From contig JAJEKV010000874.1 of assembly GCA_021234155.1 (NCBI GenBank), forward strand, positions 1 through 64,000: a stretch of DNA of 64,000 nt, given 5' to 3'. The position numbers and the translations under genes are program-made. This stretch comes from Isoetes taiwanensis (taxonomy: Eukaryota > Streptophyta > Lycopodiopsida > Isoetales > Isoetaceae). The notes beneath the pieces are model-generated. The model was not told where the DNA came from, ran no database searches, and saw only the letters and a list, made by a program, of their open reading frames with translations. Shown one piece after another: positions 46,620 through 58,055 of the stretch. Each line of letters starts with the position of its first letter. Position 1 is the first letter of the stretch.

Positions 46620-47660
46620 TTTTGGTGCCCCCATCAGCAGTCGATTCTTTGGCACTCAGCTTGGACCTACTTCACTCCGATCCAATCTAGATCATATACC
46701 CAACTATTTCCACTTTAGAATCCCACTAACTACTTAGACTCCAGTGCAAACTTTCTTTTACCAACAACTTGCAGATACCCCTTTCCCAGGATCTCGTTCA
46801 CTAGACATTTCTCTGGTCACGGGTTTCCATCTTCCCTTATCCATTTAATAGCACAATGAAAGAAGACCTATTTCTGGATCAAAATGTTAATGAGCACATT
46901 TAAGAATTTGATGCCCTTATTTTACTCAATGGGCATCAGCGGCCACAGATCAAATTCCATGTTTTCCTTGCCACGTTGTGGGGTATTCTTCATCTATGGC
47001 TCATGACCAATAAGGGCCAATGGAACAACAACTGGACACAAATGAAAGCAGCATTTTTGCCCCATTATATATCTGTCTTGCCAATGATCAACAAATCCTC
47101 ACACAATTGAATGACATGCAAAACCTTTCCACAAAAACTGTCCGTCACTTTGTTGATTGTTTGCAAATTTATGTTGATAAACTTCAAGAATACTCCATGA
47201 AAAGCCAAATTTTTATTTGGTTCTTAAAAAGCTTCCACCTACTATTTGCATCATGACAGAGTTACAACATCCAACTACCTTGGAAAGAGTTATTCATCTT
47301 GCAAATCACTCAATCAACATCTCTTTCCTTAATGTCCCTCTTTTTTATCTTCCTTTTACGGCACCTATTCTTATCACTTAGAGTACCATGAAACCACATC
47401 CTTCTATCCAACCTCAACATAGTAAAATCTGATGCCACATTTGCAAGTATCAAGAACACTTAGCCAACGAATGCAATTTTATGTTGGGAGGCCCACATTT
47501 GGATGTTTGCATCATTTATACTTGTCAGCAACGAGGTGGAGCTCATTGGGTACTATGTCAATACTTTGAAACTCCATGGCCTCTTCATTATCTTTGGCAG
47601 CAGCTACTGCCTGCAGTATGCCAGGTCCATAACCAGGTAGCCTGGCAGTCTGTTTAGTCC
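46620..47660 (+). pseudogene. Gag fragment of the same gypsy lineage
   Basis: EFDALILLNGHQRPQIKF near 46,905 matches EFEALAVLNGHAQPQLKF of the gypsy element. An open frame follows at 47,020-47,256 (LNDMQNLSTKTVRHFVDCL). A knuckle CHICKYQEHLANEC near 47,430 is almost the same as CHLCKYQGHLANEC. No LTR, RT or protease follows, so this is a truncated, older copy directly beside the DIRS-like terminus. Confidence 0.65.
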
Positions 47661-47759
47661 TTGCTATCGATACTGCATAGCAATAAAAGATTGGTTAGAA
47701 CAAAGGATTATTCGAAGAAAGAAAACAAGGCCATTCAGATACATCGATACTAAGGCCAA

Positions 47760-48410
47760 AGAAATTGCTCCCCTTGGCGAAATTGGGTGCCCACCCAATT
47801 TGCCCAGCGGGCTTTAAGACTGAAGGCCAAAAACGTTTCCCCAAGGGCCAAATTCGGCAGCCGTCCAAAATTCCTTGGAGGCCTCCATCATGCATGACAA
47901 AAAAGTTGCCCCCAGAGCCCAAATTGGGCACTCGCCAATTTGAATGTGGGGCTTTAAGACTGAAGGCCAAAGTAGTTGCCCGCGGGGGCCAAATTGGGCA
48001 CCCTCCCAATTTTCCCTGAGGGCCTCCATCATGCATGACAAATAAGTGGCCTCCTCCTCCCCCGGGTTCCAATTTTCTTGGGGGCATTAAGATTGAAGGC
48101 CAAAAAAGTTGCCCCGAGGGGCGCGCCCATCCAATTTGCCCCCACCACGCAAAACAAAAAAGGAGGCCCCCAGGGGCCAAATTGGGTGGGAGCCGAATTT
48201 GCCCTAAGGGCCTCCATCATGCATGACAAAGTTATCCCCAGGGGCCAAATTGGGCCGCCCAATTTGCCCTAGGGGCCTTATTGACACACATTTAAACTTG
48301 GCCCTTGGCACCAAATTGGGCGCTTGCCCGATGTGCCTCCAGCCTGCATGTAACAAAAGTTGCCTTCCGGGGTCAAAATGGGCTGCCCAATTTTCCTTGC
48401 CCAAATGGAG
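47760..48410. repeat. Palindromic satellite built on GGCCAAATTGGGC
   Basis: About a dozen monomers of 50-65 bp. Each contains gccaaattgggc and gcccaatttgccc, which are mutual inverted repeats, alternating with ctttaagactgaaggccaaa or cctccatcatgcatgacaaa. ORFs on both strands reflect the repeat, not genes. Confidence 0.8.
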
Positions 48411-48799
48411 ACAGATGAAGACTATAAAGCAGGGAGAAGCTTTGGAGCTTTTAAATGTTAATAATATGTTTAAGGGAACCACCAACTTCTTACCCGCTAT
48501 AGCAGGTGCCTTCTGCTTCCGCATCCCCCAAAGTAAGTTCAGGCTAGCAATGATCTAGCATGCATATGTCTTAAGCTATATAGAGGCAAAAATGGTTTCT
48601 GTCGTTGCCAATTCCCCCTAACACCTGCAGTTTGCTAAAATTTTGCCATATCCATCCCCCTAACACCTTCTAACCTAAGCCTAGGTTCTTTGCCCCAAAT
48701 TTTTTACCCTAATGGTTATTTCTTGCCGAATTGAAACTCTTATTCCCCATTTCTTGAACTCAATGGAGCATTTGATGTTCTAAAGCTCGCCAATTGGAT
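48411..48799. other. Short unannotated gap
   Basis: No coding, RNA or repeat was recognised between the palindromic satellite and the foldback element. Confidence 0.35.
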
Positions 48800-49235
48800 C
48801 CAACACACAACTACCATTAACATTAATTATCACAACCATTGGATCCAACACATTTAAATTAAAATCCCCCTTAAACCCCCTTTGGTCTGGGTGCATATTC
48901 ACACGGGGGGTGACTCCAGGCAACGAGAGCTGTTGGATAGGCATATTCACCCCTTATTCCTTAATCTACACCGTACGTAAAATTCCTCGTTTGTGGGGTA
49001 TGCAAGTACAAAATTTGCTATACTGTATAACAAGATATGCAAAATACTATAAGATTTGAAGCAAAAATACTATATGGTGTTGATTTTATGCGTGCAAAAT
49101 ATAATTATAAGGGCTCTCACGCCCTCGTCACCCTCGTGTGAATATGCACCTGGACCAAAGGGGGTTTAAGGGGATTTTAATTTAAATGTGTTGAATCAAT
49201 GGTTGTGATAAATGTTAATGGTAGTTGTGTGTTGG
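48800..49235. mobile_element. Foldback MITE-like element, 436 bp
   Basis: The left arm starts CCAACACACAACTACCATTA and reaches ttggtctgggtgcatattca near 48,900. The right arm (49,128-49,235) is its inverse, ending gtagttgtgtgttgg. Arms of about 110-125 bp enclose about 200 bp of AT-rich DNA. No coding and no clear target duplication (gat left, tat right). The small size and long TIRs fit a MITE; the superfamily is not assigned. Confidence 0.7.
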
Positions 49236-49338
49236 TATGTTATTAAAAAAACTTTGGGCCCCGGCCCTAAAAAAACAAATATATGTAAAAACATGTAAAC
49301 ATGCAAAACATGAATATCTAATATCTAGCATTATAACA

Positions 49339-49354
49339 AAAAAAAAAAAAAAAA
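49339..49354 (+). repeat. Poly-A run
   Basis: About 16 adenines in AT-rich DNA. No retroposon signature was found around it. Confidence 0.6.
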
Positions 49355-49587
49355 CCAATATGAAGCTGAGTAACTATAATATTATAGCATAATGTAACTT
49401 AATTAAATACGCTTTAAAAGCATATTATTTAAAAATTTATTAAGCCATTGAAGGCGACAAGAGTATTATAGCAATTTTGAAGCACTCAAAATAGATGGCG
49501 GCTTAAGATCGATATACATCTTCGTTGATTTGCCTATCAAAGAATCTGCAGAGGGCAGTTAGCCTATTTACTTGCGCACGTAAACCC

Positions 49588-49607
49588 AACCAACCAACCA
49601 ACCAACC
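49588..49607 (+). repeat. (CCAA)n microsatellite
   Basis: Five consecutive ccaa units. Confidence 0.8.
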
Positions 49608-49732
49608 ATAATAACAACACATCAATAGGGTCTTCGCCATGCGCAGGTGGTGGTTGCGCTGATGGTGCATGAACGTAAAGGAAAGAAATTGGTTAGATTG
49701 ATATTAATTTAGAAAATAGAATTTTACTAGTG

Positions 49733-49885
49733 AAATAAAATTGAATCAATGAAAGCTTTTGACACTGATATGCTCTACAATAATGTTTTATTCACAAACC
49801 TTTAGTAACAAAATAAAATTGAATCAAATAAAAGCTTTAGACATTGATATGCTTGACAATAATGTTTTATTCACAAACCATTGCA
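49733..49885 (+). repeat. Tandem duplication, 78-bp unit
   Basis: aaataaaattgaatcaa through aataatgttttattcacaaa occurs twice in a row, starting at 49,733 and 49,811. Confidence 0.8.
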
Positions 49886-50081
49886 TGAAAGACAACAACA
49901 TCAACGTTACTCTGCAGTAACAATTGGTGAGGTTCATAAAGAACTTAGTGACACTTTCTCACGGGTTGCGGCTTTGGTTTAACAAGTGAAGAGAATCGGC
50001 CGGTTTGGTGATGTGTAGTAGGTTTCACATGTAGCGGTCGGTGAAGCGAGATCAAGGATAGAGGTTTTGAAGCAAGCTTGC

Positions 50082-50432
50082 TCACGTTAGCATTCCCGTG
50101 TTGCCATTTCTGACTATTTCTCTTTCACAATGAAACCATTGTTTATCAATCCATATGATTTTGGATGCTCCATATGGCCTTGTTTGACCTGACGCGAATG
50201 CCGCGACTTCTGAAGCGGCATGGAATAATCCGCTGTTATTGTGCACAAGAATCCATTTGTTGATTGAAGCTAAAAGGCTGGTTACTATGAATAATCCGGT
50301 AGGCGGGGAATATCCAAGAAGTTGGAAGCAAGCGAGAGGGCCTAAAACTCTAAACTCTTTTAGAATCGCAACAAATCTTAGAACGGAGACAAAGTGAAAG
50401 GAAACAAAGGCGGGTTTTGCGCGGCATTGCAT
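50082..50432 (-). other. 116-codon open frame, unidentified
   Basis: Open minus-strand frame with protein-like composition in its second half (LLASINKWILVHNNSGLFHA, IIWIDKQWFHCEREIVRNGN). No motif recognised and no splice partners. It may be a transposon fragment. Confidence 0.25.
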
Positions 50433-50588
50433 TGTAGAATCGGAAAACCAATATCTTGTAAAAATACCATTATATTAGCTGAAGAAACATTAAAAACAAA
50501 TACCTTTGTAAATGTGAGCAAAAATCCATCTATTGATAACCTTCCATCAAACAAACATCCACTCAGGCAACAAGAATCCAAGAAGGCA

Positions 50589-50702
50589 AGTACACATGCA
50601 CATGCGCATGCACATGCACATGCAAAGCGAGAATACACATGCACACTGCGTGCGCGTGCACATGCACATGCACATGCGTGCACATGCACATGCATACACA
50701 TC
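50589..50702. repeat. (CACATG)n-type microsatellite
   Basis: Repeats of cacatg and gcacatg with interruptions (gcgtgcgcgtgcac). ORFs on both strands rich in His/Met or Cys/Ala are artefacts. Confidence 0.85.
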
Positions 50703-51054
50703 TTGTGATGTTCATGCACAAACATCAGAGAAAGACAACAACCCTCGGATTGTTTCGACCAAGCGAAAATTAACGACCCATAGAGGGTGCACTCTAGAAA
50801 TACTATTTAGTACACCTCAATGAATACAACAACGAAATCATAGAAAAACCATGTGAAAAAGCGTATAAAAAACAAAAAGTAACCCCCTGTTATTATGCTA
50901 CATATTGAGTTTTTGATGGATCTCAAAAAAACATTGGCATCCAAAAGCCAGAAACTTTAGGCCAAAATAATCATATGTTGAAAAACTAAATCTTTGCTGA
51001 AAAAAGAATTAAAGGCTATAGCCGTTAGATCATTAGATATGCCCATGAATTGAA

Positions 51055-51518
51055 TTGAATTGGCTTCTAGCATCGACAGAGACCAAATGGCCTATGGGAC
51101 TCAAACAAAAAGCCCGCACCCCGAAGGGCTTTCGACGAAAAAAACTTGGCAGTAATAAGCTTGCTTTTGATGAACTGTTTGTACATATCAAATTGAGGGC
51201 ACAATTGAATCCGCATGTCTACTATCTCCTAAATGTAAGATTCCTTAAATTTCATGGTCAGTCTAAGATATTGAACCTTTATGCACTAGAATTTTGAATT
51301 TGGACGAGTTTGTGACTCATTGCTACGGGAAGAACCTGAATTGGCGTTTTACCGAAAGCAAATTGGATACATGGGATGCCTATGGATCCACACCATTGTC
51401 GGACCAGTTGCATGATATTGTGAATTATTACATCAATCCTTTCTATCAGATACATTATTCACCTAAAAGTATTTTAAATCCAAATCATTGTAGCATATAC
51501 ATCCCTTTGATGACTTAA
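51055..51518 (+). other. Two adjacent exon-like open frames, unidentified
   Basis: 51,055-51,297 includes KLGSNKLAFDELFVHIKLRA and 51,294-51,518 includes DEFVTHCYGKNLNWRFTESK and DAYGSTPLSDQLHDIVNYYI. They are in different frames, and no splice model is clear. The composition is protein-like. They lie just outside the Mutator-like element. Confidence 0.3.
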
Positions 51519-51615
51519 ATGCTTGGAATAATATATTCTTGGCGGTTTGTGAACTTATGAGTAGAATCTTAGGGATCTCAAATATCCCATAACGTGGGAG
51601 GAAAGTCATATGGGG

Positions 51616-52790
51616 GGCTCAAGATACTTTTACCCTTGATTCGGTGATCCCGGAGATAAATTTACCGGCCTCCGGGATCCACAGTGCTCCCTCGGCGGGG
51701 TCGGAGACCCGGAGACCCCGTACTTGCGGCCGGGCATACGTCGGCCAGAACCATCCCAGCCCGTCAAACCCGGTTGCAATGGCGGCCGTCCGCCTCGAGA
51801 TCCCGCATCCGGGATCATCCGCGATCCCCTCGCCCGGGATACGGTCGATGAGCGTTAGCAGCCCGGGCGATATCCGTAGAGGTGATCCCTTCCTCAGGGA
51901 TCCCGGGGCACCGGGGCGGATCCCCTCCTCGGGGATCACCCCTAATGGCTGTCTGTGGGGCGCTATCCCGTAGAGGTGATTCCCTCCTGGGGATCCCGGG
52001 CACCCGGGTGTGGATCCCCTCCTCAGGGGATCACCCGGTGGGCGATAGCAGGCCGCTATCGTGGGGTGATCCCTCCTCGGGGATCCCGGGCACGGGGCCG
52101 GATCCCTCCTCAGGATCACCGGCCGTGGCTGATACAACGCCCGGACCCTATCAGACCCAGTCACGGCCAGGAGAGAACGTGGCCGGACCCTATCCAGCCC
52201 AGAGGTGATCCCCCTCCTGGGATCCCGGGCACCCGGGCCAGCGGATCCCCTCCTCAGGATCACCCCTAATGGGCGATAGCGGGGGCGGCTATCCGCAGGG
52301 TGATCCCTCCTCAGGGATCCCAGGGCACCGGTACGGATCCCCTCCTCGGGATCACCCGTAGTGTGGCTGATAGCAGTAGGGGCTATCATCCGTAGGAGTG
52401 ATCCCCTCCTCCAGGGATCCCAGGGCACCCGGGAGACGGATCCCCTCCTCAGGAGGATCACCCGTGAGTGGTGACTCTTGGCCGGACCCTATCGACCAGG
52501 TCACCCCGGCCCGAGAATTGTGCTTGGCCGGACCCTATCCCGTAGGAGGTGATCCCTCCTCAGGGATCCCGGTGATCATCTCTCTGGGGATCCCCCCCTC
52601 GGCCGAGCACTTGTGGGGCCCGCTATTTTCGTGGTGATCACCTCCTCGGGATCCCCAGGTGCTGATAACGGCCGGAGGCTATCCGCTGGCGATCCCCTCG
52701 GGATCCCGATATGGTGGCGTGGAGGCGGGAGCTATTCTCGTTAGATGCACTCAGCCGCTTTTGTTGACCATTAGATCGGTGATTTATACT
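51616..52790 (+). repeat. Left TIR with GATCCC-rich subterminal array
   Basis: Repeats built from ggtgatcccctcctcaggga and tcccgggcacc, alternating with gctatcccgta and gccggaccctatc. Inner parts match the right arm in inverted orientation (gctccctcg-cggggtc, ggagacccg). A 280-codon minus-strand ORF here is a product of the repeat. Confidence 0.8.
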
Positions 52791-54600
52791 AGTCCTCAGG
52801 GATCCTGAAGCGGCGGCAACTTTAATTTTAAAATTAAATTTGACCGGTCATTAATCGTGTCGTGGCCAATCCCCGTCCGGCCATTAGGACCTTGGGATAC
52901 CGGGTGGGCGGCAGAAAGACCTCGATTTCGAAGAGTCCAAGTCACGAGAACTCTCGCTGATGGGCGCTTACCGATTCCCCTACGCGGTACGGTGGTTTTT
53001 GCTCCGGGTGACGGCACCATTAATGACTGCGGAAGTCGCTTTGCCACATCGTTTACCTCTTGTATTAACGGTTGAGGAGGTAAAATTGACCCTTTCGATC
53101 ACGTATATCAAGTTTTTTACTATTTCCTACTATTCTTTTACTAAATCTTGCGGTGCTGCGGATGGGCCGAATCCTTAAACACGGAAGTCGGCCTCAACAC
53201 CGTTTTGGCGAGAATCTTTTGTGTTTCCGGCCGCTTCATATGCATTCAATTCGGGCGTCCCACGACGCGGTGGTGGATTGGGATCCCGAGGTGGAGTCCC
53301 CGGCCGTCGTGGCAACAAAATTGGATGAAGGGGAGGAAAAATCTCCGGTGGGGGAAGAATACAAAGGAGGAGGTGAAAGAAACGAACTGGACGCTCTCAA
53401 CTGGCTGGGCGATTTGAATGAGGAAGGGGGCGATAAAGGAGGGGGTGTTGTCATAAGACGAGCCCGATGCTTGGCGTTACTTGAGCGAAGAGCCCCCCGA
53501 CATTCTGATTCACGATCACCGGCAAAGAGATGGAAGTGCTTAGTTGATGACTGCATCAAAAGTTACTCCAGAAGGTTGAGCTCGAAAAATCGCGGGTTTC
53601 GAAAGTGCATGCCTTGGTTGATAGGTGGCGGGTTCCCGATGCTGAGGGGAGGATCCCAAACCGTATTCATTTGCCCAATGTCGAGCCCGCCAAGGCGAAT
53701 GCCAATCGAAGAAGAGGAGTTATGCAAAGGTTTCGTGGGCGAAGCATGGATCCGGACTATAAATATGCCCACAACCTCACCCAAAAATTGCAGAGGGCGA
53801 GGGAGACATCTTTGAGTGGTGGCCGATGATGAGCAATTGAAATGGGTCTTCGATAAGAGCCAAAGAGAAGCCTTCATTAATTCTGGTGCGGAGGAAGAAA
53901 GCAAGTGAATTGGAAAGCCAACAATTGCGGATCGAGGAGATAAAGGCACGGATCAGGCGAGCACCAAAAATTTAATCTCTCGATGATGAGCTTTGGCCTC
54001 CACTAACCAAAGAGCAGGAGCAAAGCCAATTGACGTTTGATGATGTGAGCGAGGAGGTGGCTGCAGCAGCGGGTAAGCATTCGTCCCCTTTGCCTAAACC
54101 TGCCCTTTGCCTAAAGCTGCCCCTTGCCTAAACACGTGTTGCCAAAGCCGGGCCCAAAAAATTCGGAGGCATCGTGCAGATCCAAAACCCCCAAAACCTC
54201 CTCCTAAATCCCTTGAATTCATGGCCGCTAACGGATCTGGGCCCGAGCTTCGAAGATAATATTCCCAAGCCCCAAGATTATTTTGTATCATTTGTACTCT
54301 GTCGATCCACATTTTTCGATTACGATTTTTGGACTACCAAAGAGGTGTTGATGCCGATCGATGGCGATTGCCCCTTCACATTAAATTTCACAGCGTGGTG
54401 GTTGAGAGCCTTCATCAAGGTGGGCAACAAGTTGACAAATGTCGAGTTTTACATCCAAGAAGCCGAGGCCCTAAAATTTATGACAATCCCTTCCGCCTCG
54501 GGGATGCGGAGAGGCGATGTGGACTTCCGGTTGCATTGGTTCTTATCTCTGTAAGTTTTTAAGTTCTTAAGTTTCTTCAATTTCAGGTTTTCATTGCACT
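52791..54600 (+). pseudogene. N-terminal part of the Ulp1-like gene or element ORF, unresolved
   Basis: Plus-strand open frames at 53,153-53,815 (acidic then basic, EEGGDKGGGVVIRRARCLAL) and 54,174-54,554 (PKPQDYFVSFVLCRSTFFDY, NKLTNVEFYIQEAEALKF) precede the protease core. They lie in different frames. No domain is recognised before the core. By position they are likely upstream exons or variable N-terminal sequence of the same protein. Confidence 0.35.
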
Positions 54601-55290
54601 CAATTGCTCAATTGGTTGTACAGGTAATGATCGCACTCAATTCCAATCGAGAAAAGGTGCCATCATGTGTTCTTGCATCCTTTGCAGATTGGCCGTTCTT
54701 GAATGGAAGCAAGGCGGGTTGGCAGGGGCTTATGAGCAGTTTGCCAAGCTCATCCCACGACAACCCGATTTGGTAGGGCCGCGGTGGAAGATCCGGCAAA
54801 GACAATTCTATTATATTCTGTCAATCTTTGGGTAAACTCGGATCACTTGATTATTTAAGTTTTAAATCTATTCTAATTGCCTTTCAAATTGCTATTTCTT
54901 AGTGGCCATTGGAGCCTTTTCATCTTAGTGGTGATGGGCTGGCGTGTTTTCGGCAGAAAAGCCCCGCCCTTTGCATTACGCACCTTGATTCATATGCCCC
55001 TTGCCATGCATCTGCGAGAATTTGTGACCTTTGTAAAGTATTCCTCTCTAACTTCGAAATATTTAATCTTTTGCATTATGATTGAAGCTAATTTCTTATT
55101 CATACTAAGTGCGGATTCCTCCGCAGGCGTTTTAAGAGGTGGAGGCATGAGGAAAGTGCATTGCATAATGCACCTCAGATTCCATTAGAAACTCCCAACA
55201 AACACAATAGGCCGGTTTGTGGTGTGTATGTCATAAATTATGTGAAGAAATTTGTTAAAGACATCAAAGTGGCAAGGAGGATAATGTGAG
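54601..55290 (+). pseudogene. Ulp1-like (C48) cysteine protease core
   Basis: The three catalytic motifs of Ulp1/SENP peptidases occur in order. His is in SGHWSLFILV (54,907-54,909), Asp in ITHLDSYAP (54,987-54,989) and Cys in NRPVCGVYVINYVKKF (55,218-55,220). Asp and Cys share a frame once an intron-like GT-AG stretch (about 55,037-55,126) is removed. The His is in another frame, so a frameshift or further splice lies between. RFKRWRHEESALHNAPQIPL precedes the Cys, and a GTGAGT donor follows near 55,286. Such enzymes cleave SUMO-type linkages; in transposons their role is unknown. The core is recognisable but the copy is probably inactive. Confidence 0.75.
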
Positions 55291-55914
55291 TCTTTGAGTT
55301 TATGTTTCTTGTTTCTTTTTTTTTTAGGCAAATTTTAGTTTCATGGCTAAATTCATGTTTTAATGCTTGATTCGATTAGCGTGATTGGTTCAAAAAGAAG
55401 ACATAGATTGCATGATTAGGGGCTTCAAGATAATGCTCAGAAACTACATGATTGCTTGGGCCGTGGAAGTCCACCTTTACTTACCCTGTGGTGACACGGG
55501 TGATAGCAGGATCCGGACCCGCTTCTGGCGGGTGCATGGTCCTTTGACATCTTTGGTAAGGATCTACAAGTTTGTGAATGTGAATATCTCAAAAAAACTC
55601 CCAATGTGAATATTTTCTTGAATGTGAATATCTCGAACAATTGAATGTAATTGTCTTGAATGTGAATATCTTCATCAAGTCTTCAATGTCAAAAGCAAAG
55701 CAATTGAATGTAATTTTGGCTTTTGGCAATGGCTCAATGCACCAAAGAATAATGCTTCAAAGCTTCCACCATAGTTTCAACATCAAAGTTTATTATTACA
55801 CTTGTTCCTAGACATATTCCAATGGTTAATAATACATTCATAATTTCAATGGTTAACATATATTAACATGTTAAATTTGTTGAATCTTTGAAATATATTA
55901 ACATGTTGAATTGT
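55291..55914 (+). other. Downstream part of the Ulp1-like gene, unresolved
   Basis: A 74-codon open frame at 55,385-55,609 (MIRGFKIMLRNYMIAWAVEV) may be a last exon. The rest is AT-rich with repeats of tgaatgtgaatatct near 55,570-55,660. Confidence 0.3.
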
Positions 55915-56195
55915 GATCCCGAGGGCGGGATCAACAAGCAACCCGGACGGGGATCGGGAGGATGGGATCTATTTTTATGGGTGTGTGATCCGGGAGGAGG
56001 GATCACCAAGTAGAAGAGACGCGGAGGATCCAGGAGGAGGGATCCCATTTTCCTTGTGTGTGATCCTGAAGGGCGGGACAAAAAATAAAGTGGGGCGGGA
56101 TCGGGAGGAGGGGATCTGTTTTAATTAATATGTGATCCGGGAGGGCGGGATCACCCTAGCCGGCTGGGGCGGGATCCCGGAGGAGGGATCCCGCA
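55915..56195 (+). repeat. Internal GATCCC array B
   Basis: Units of about 60-80 bp with gtgatccgggaggagggatc and gggcgggatc, ending in gcatattttatta. Related to the arrays in the TIRs and to array C. Confidence 0.75.
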
Positions 56196-57159
56196 TATTT
56201 TATTACTTTTGGTACTATGGTCCAAGGCTCAATGGTCTTAACTTGGCTAAACTCAAAACATTTTTATCCCTATGGTCTTACCTTTAGAAATTGAATTCAT
56301 GGCTTAGTTGTACAACCCGGTTAATTTACAACGGTTGGCTCATGAGTCTATATATACTCATGCCTTGTTCTGTGGTAAAAAGTTGAGTTGATTATGGCGG
56401 TCTCTCCGGTTGAGTTCGATACTTGATCTCTCGGTTCAATTACTTACTTGTTCAAGCCAAATGGTGAGGACCGACAACAAAGTTCTTGAGAGCGGTGCCA
56501 TCAATGCCCATACACTTGAGGATATTTCGTCCACTTGAATGAAATTCGAGGAGGATGTGGGCCTAGAGCTTCCAGCAGCGGCATCAAAGCGTTAGTAAGC
56601 TTCATATTCATGTTCTACTTTCATATTAATCTTTTTCGCAATCCCCTCATGCTTCATATCGAAGCCAGGTGGAAAATAAAATTGGGGAGACCCAAACATC
56701 TTGTTATGCTCCGTGTGGTAGGCCAACCATAGGGGCATTGCTTTGGGAATTGAAGAAGTGTATTATCGGGGCAAGGCTTTGGCGTTTGCTTGCTGGCTAG
56801 GATGTTATGCGGAAAACAACACCCTTGCCACTTTAAGGAAATGTATCTTTACCCACGAAAGTACGAAAAAAGGATCTGATCGGGGATGTCGAGTGCGAGC
56901 CAACCTGTCGCGATATTTTTCGATCACATGATGTGGAACTACCGCGGTGTGCGGATGTAGCCCGGGAGGGCGTCAGGGCGAAAGCCCATGTAAAAGTGCG
57001 GGAGGTAGATTGAGTAATTCCAGTGGAATGTCGGGTTTTTAAGCCATTGAAGTTCAATGTTTCAAAGCTTATTAAAAAGTAATGGTTAAGGGATATTTCA
57101 ATGGTTATTCCAAGACATATGTCAATGGTTGGGGATGTTATAAATAATATACTAACAAA
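56196..57159 (+). other. Interval between arrays B and C
   Basis: Contains tctatatatactcatgcc near 56,348, possibly a TATA box, and a 62-codon open frame at 56,743-56,931 (ALAFACWLGCYAENNTLATL). No family recognised. Confidence 0.3.
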
Positions 57160-57460
57160 TTCAATCCTGTGGATCCTCGGGAGGGCGGGATCACCGAGCA
57201 GCTTGACGGGATCCAGGAGGAGGATCCCTCTGCATGTGTGTGATCGGGAGGAGAGGGGATCCAGATTATAACAGTATGTGATGGATGGAGGAGGATCATC
57301 ATGACTTGCACCTTGAGGATCGGGAGAAGCAGGATCACCCGGCTGGCCACATGGGATCCGGGAAGCAGGATCACCGGTTGCGCCGGGATCCCGGAGGAGG
57401 ATCACATTGGCCGGGCCGGGATCAGGAGGGAGGGGATCCCCGTCGGAGGGGATCCTTTTT
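57160..57460 (+). repeat. Internal GATCCC array C
   Basis: Same motif family and orientation as array B (gagggcgggatcaccgagca, gatcccggaggaggatcaca), ending in cctttttaattag. Confidence 0.75.
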
Positions 57461-58055
57461 AATTAGTTTTTATCTATGGTCTAATCTAAACATTAAACAT
57501 TTAACTCAAGGTTCTAAATTATCCTAACATTTAACCCTAACAATAAACATTGATAACATTGACAATATTTATAAGTACATAGGTGAATATTGATTTATTT
57601 ATACCCTCTTTTACAAAACTCTAAACTTGACTGAACAATTAACAAGACAATGAAGCTCATGAGGTGTCAATGAGCATTAAACAACAACAAACTCCGATGC
57701 CATTCTCACTGGGGCCCTCCATCTCAACTTTTCCAACTCTTCTTGGTTTCCTTGTCTTTCCTCTTCCCAATTTCTATTAGAGGCTTCGGCCTTACCAAAC
57801 TATTACCACACCCTCCTCTTCCCTTTGCATTGGTGGGGATACATGTTATGGTTATGGTAAGAGCTTTTGTGTGGCCAACATCATCCATTCTTTCAAGGCG
57901 TGTCGAGTTGTCTCATGAGTGAATCGGTTGCAATTAGCATCCCCGGATCTTTTACGCCCCTTGACATCACTCTAGCAATGACTTCTTGTAAAGAATCTCC
58001 TTGTCTTATCGGTTAATCCTTGCCTCCTTTTTGAGAGGGGAGACTTCGTCCAAAC

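Noticed and set aside
47695-48262. 161-codon minus-strand frame with repeated WP and MMEA motifs
   Set aside because: Product of the palindromic satellite; similar frames occur on the other strand.
50378-50725. Cys/Ala-rich and His/Met-rich frames
   Set aside because: Translations of the CACATG microsatellite.
51619-52461. 280-codon minus-strand open frame, the longest in the window
   Set aside because: It follows the GATCCC repeat; the peptide repeats with the DNA unit and has Pro/Arg/Gly bias in every frame.
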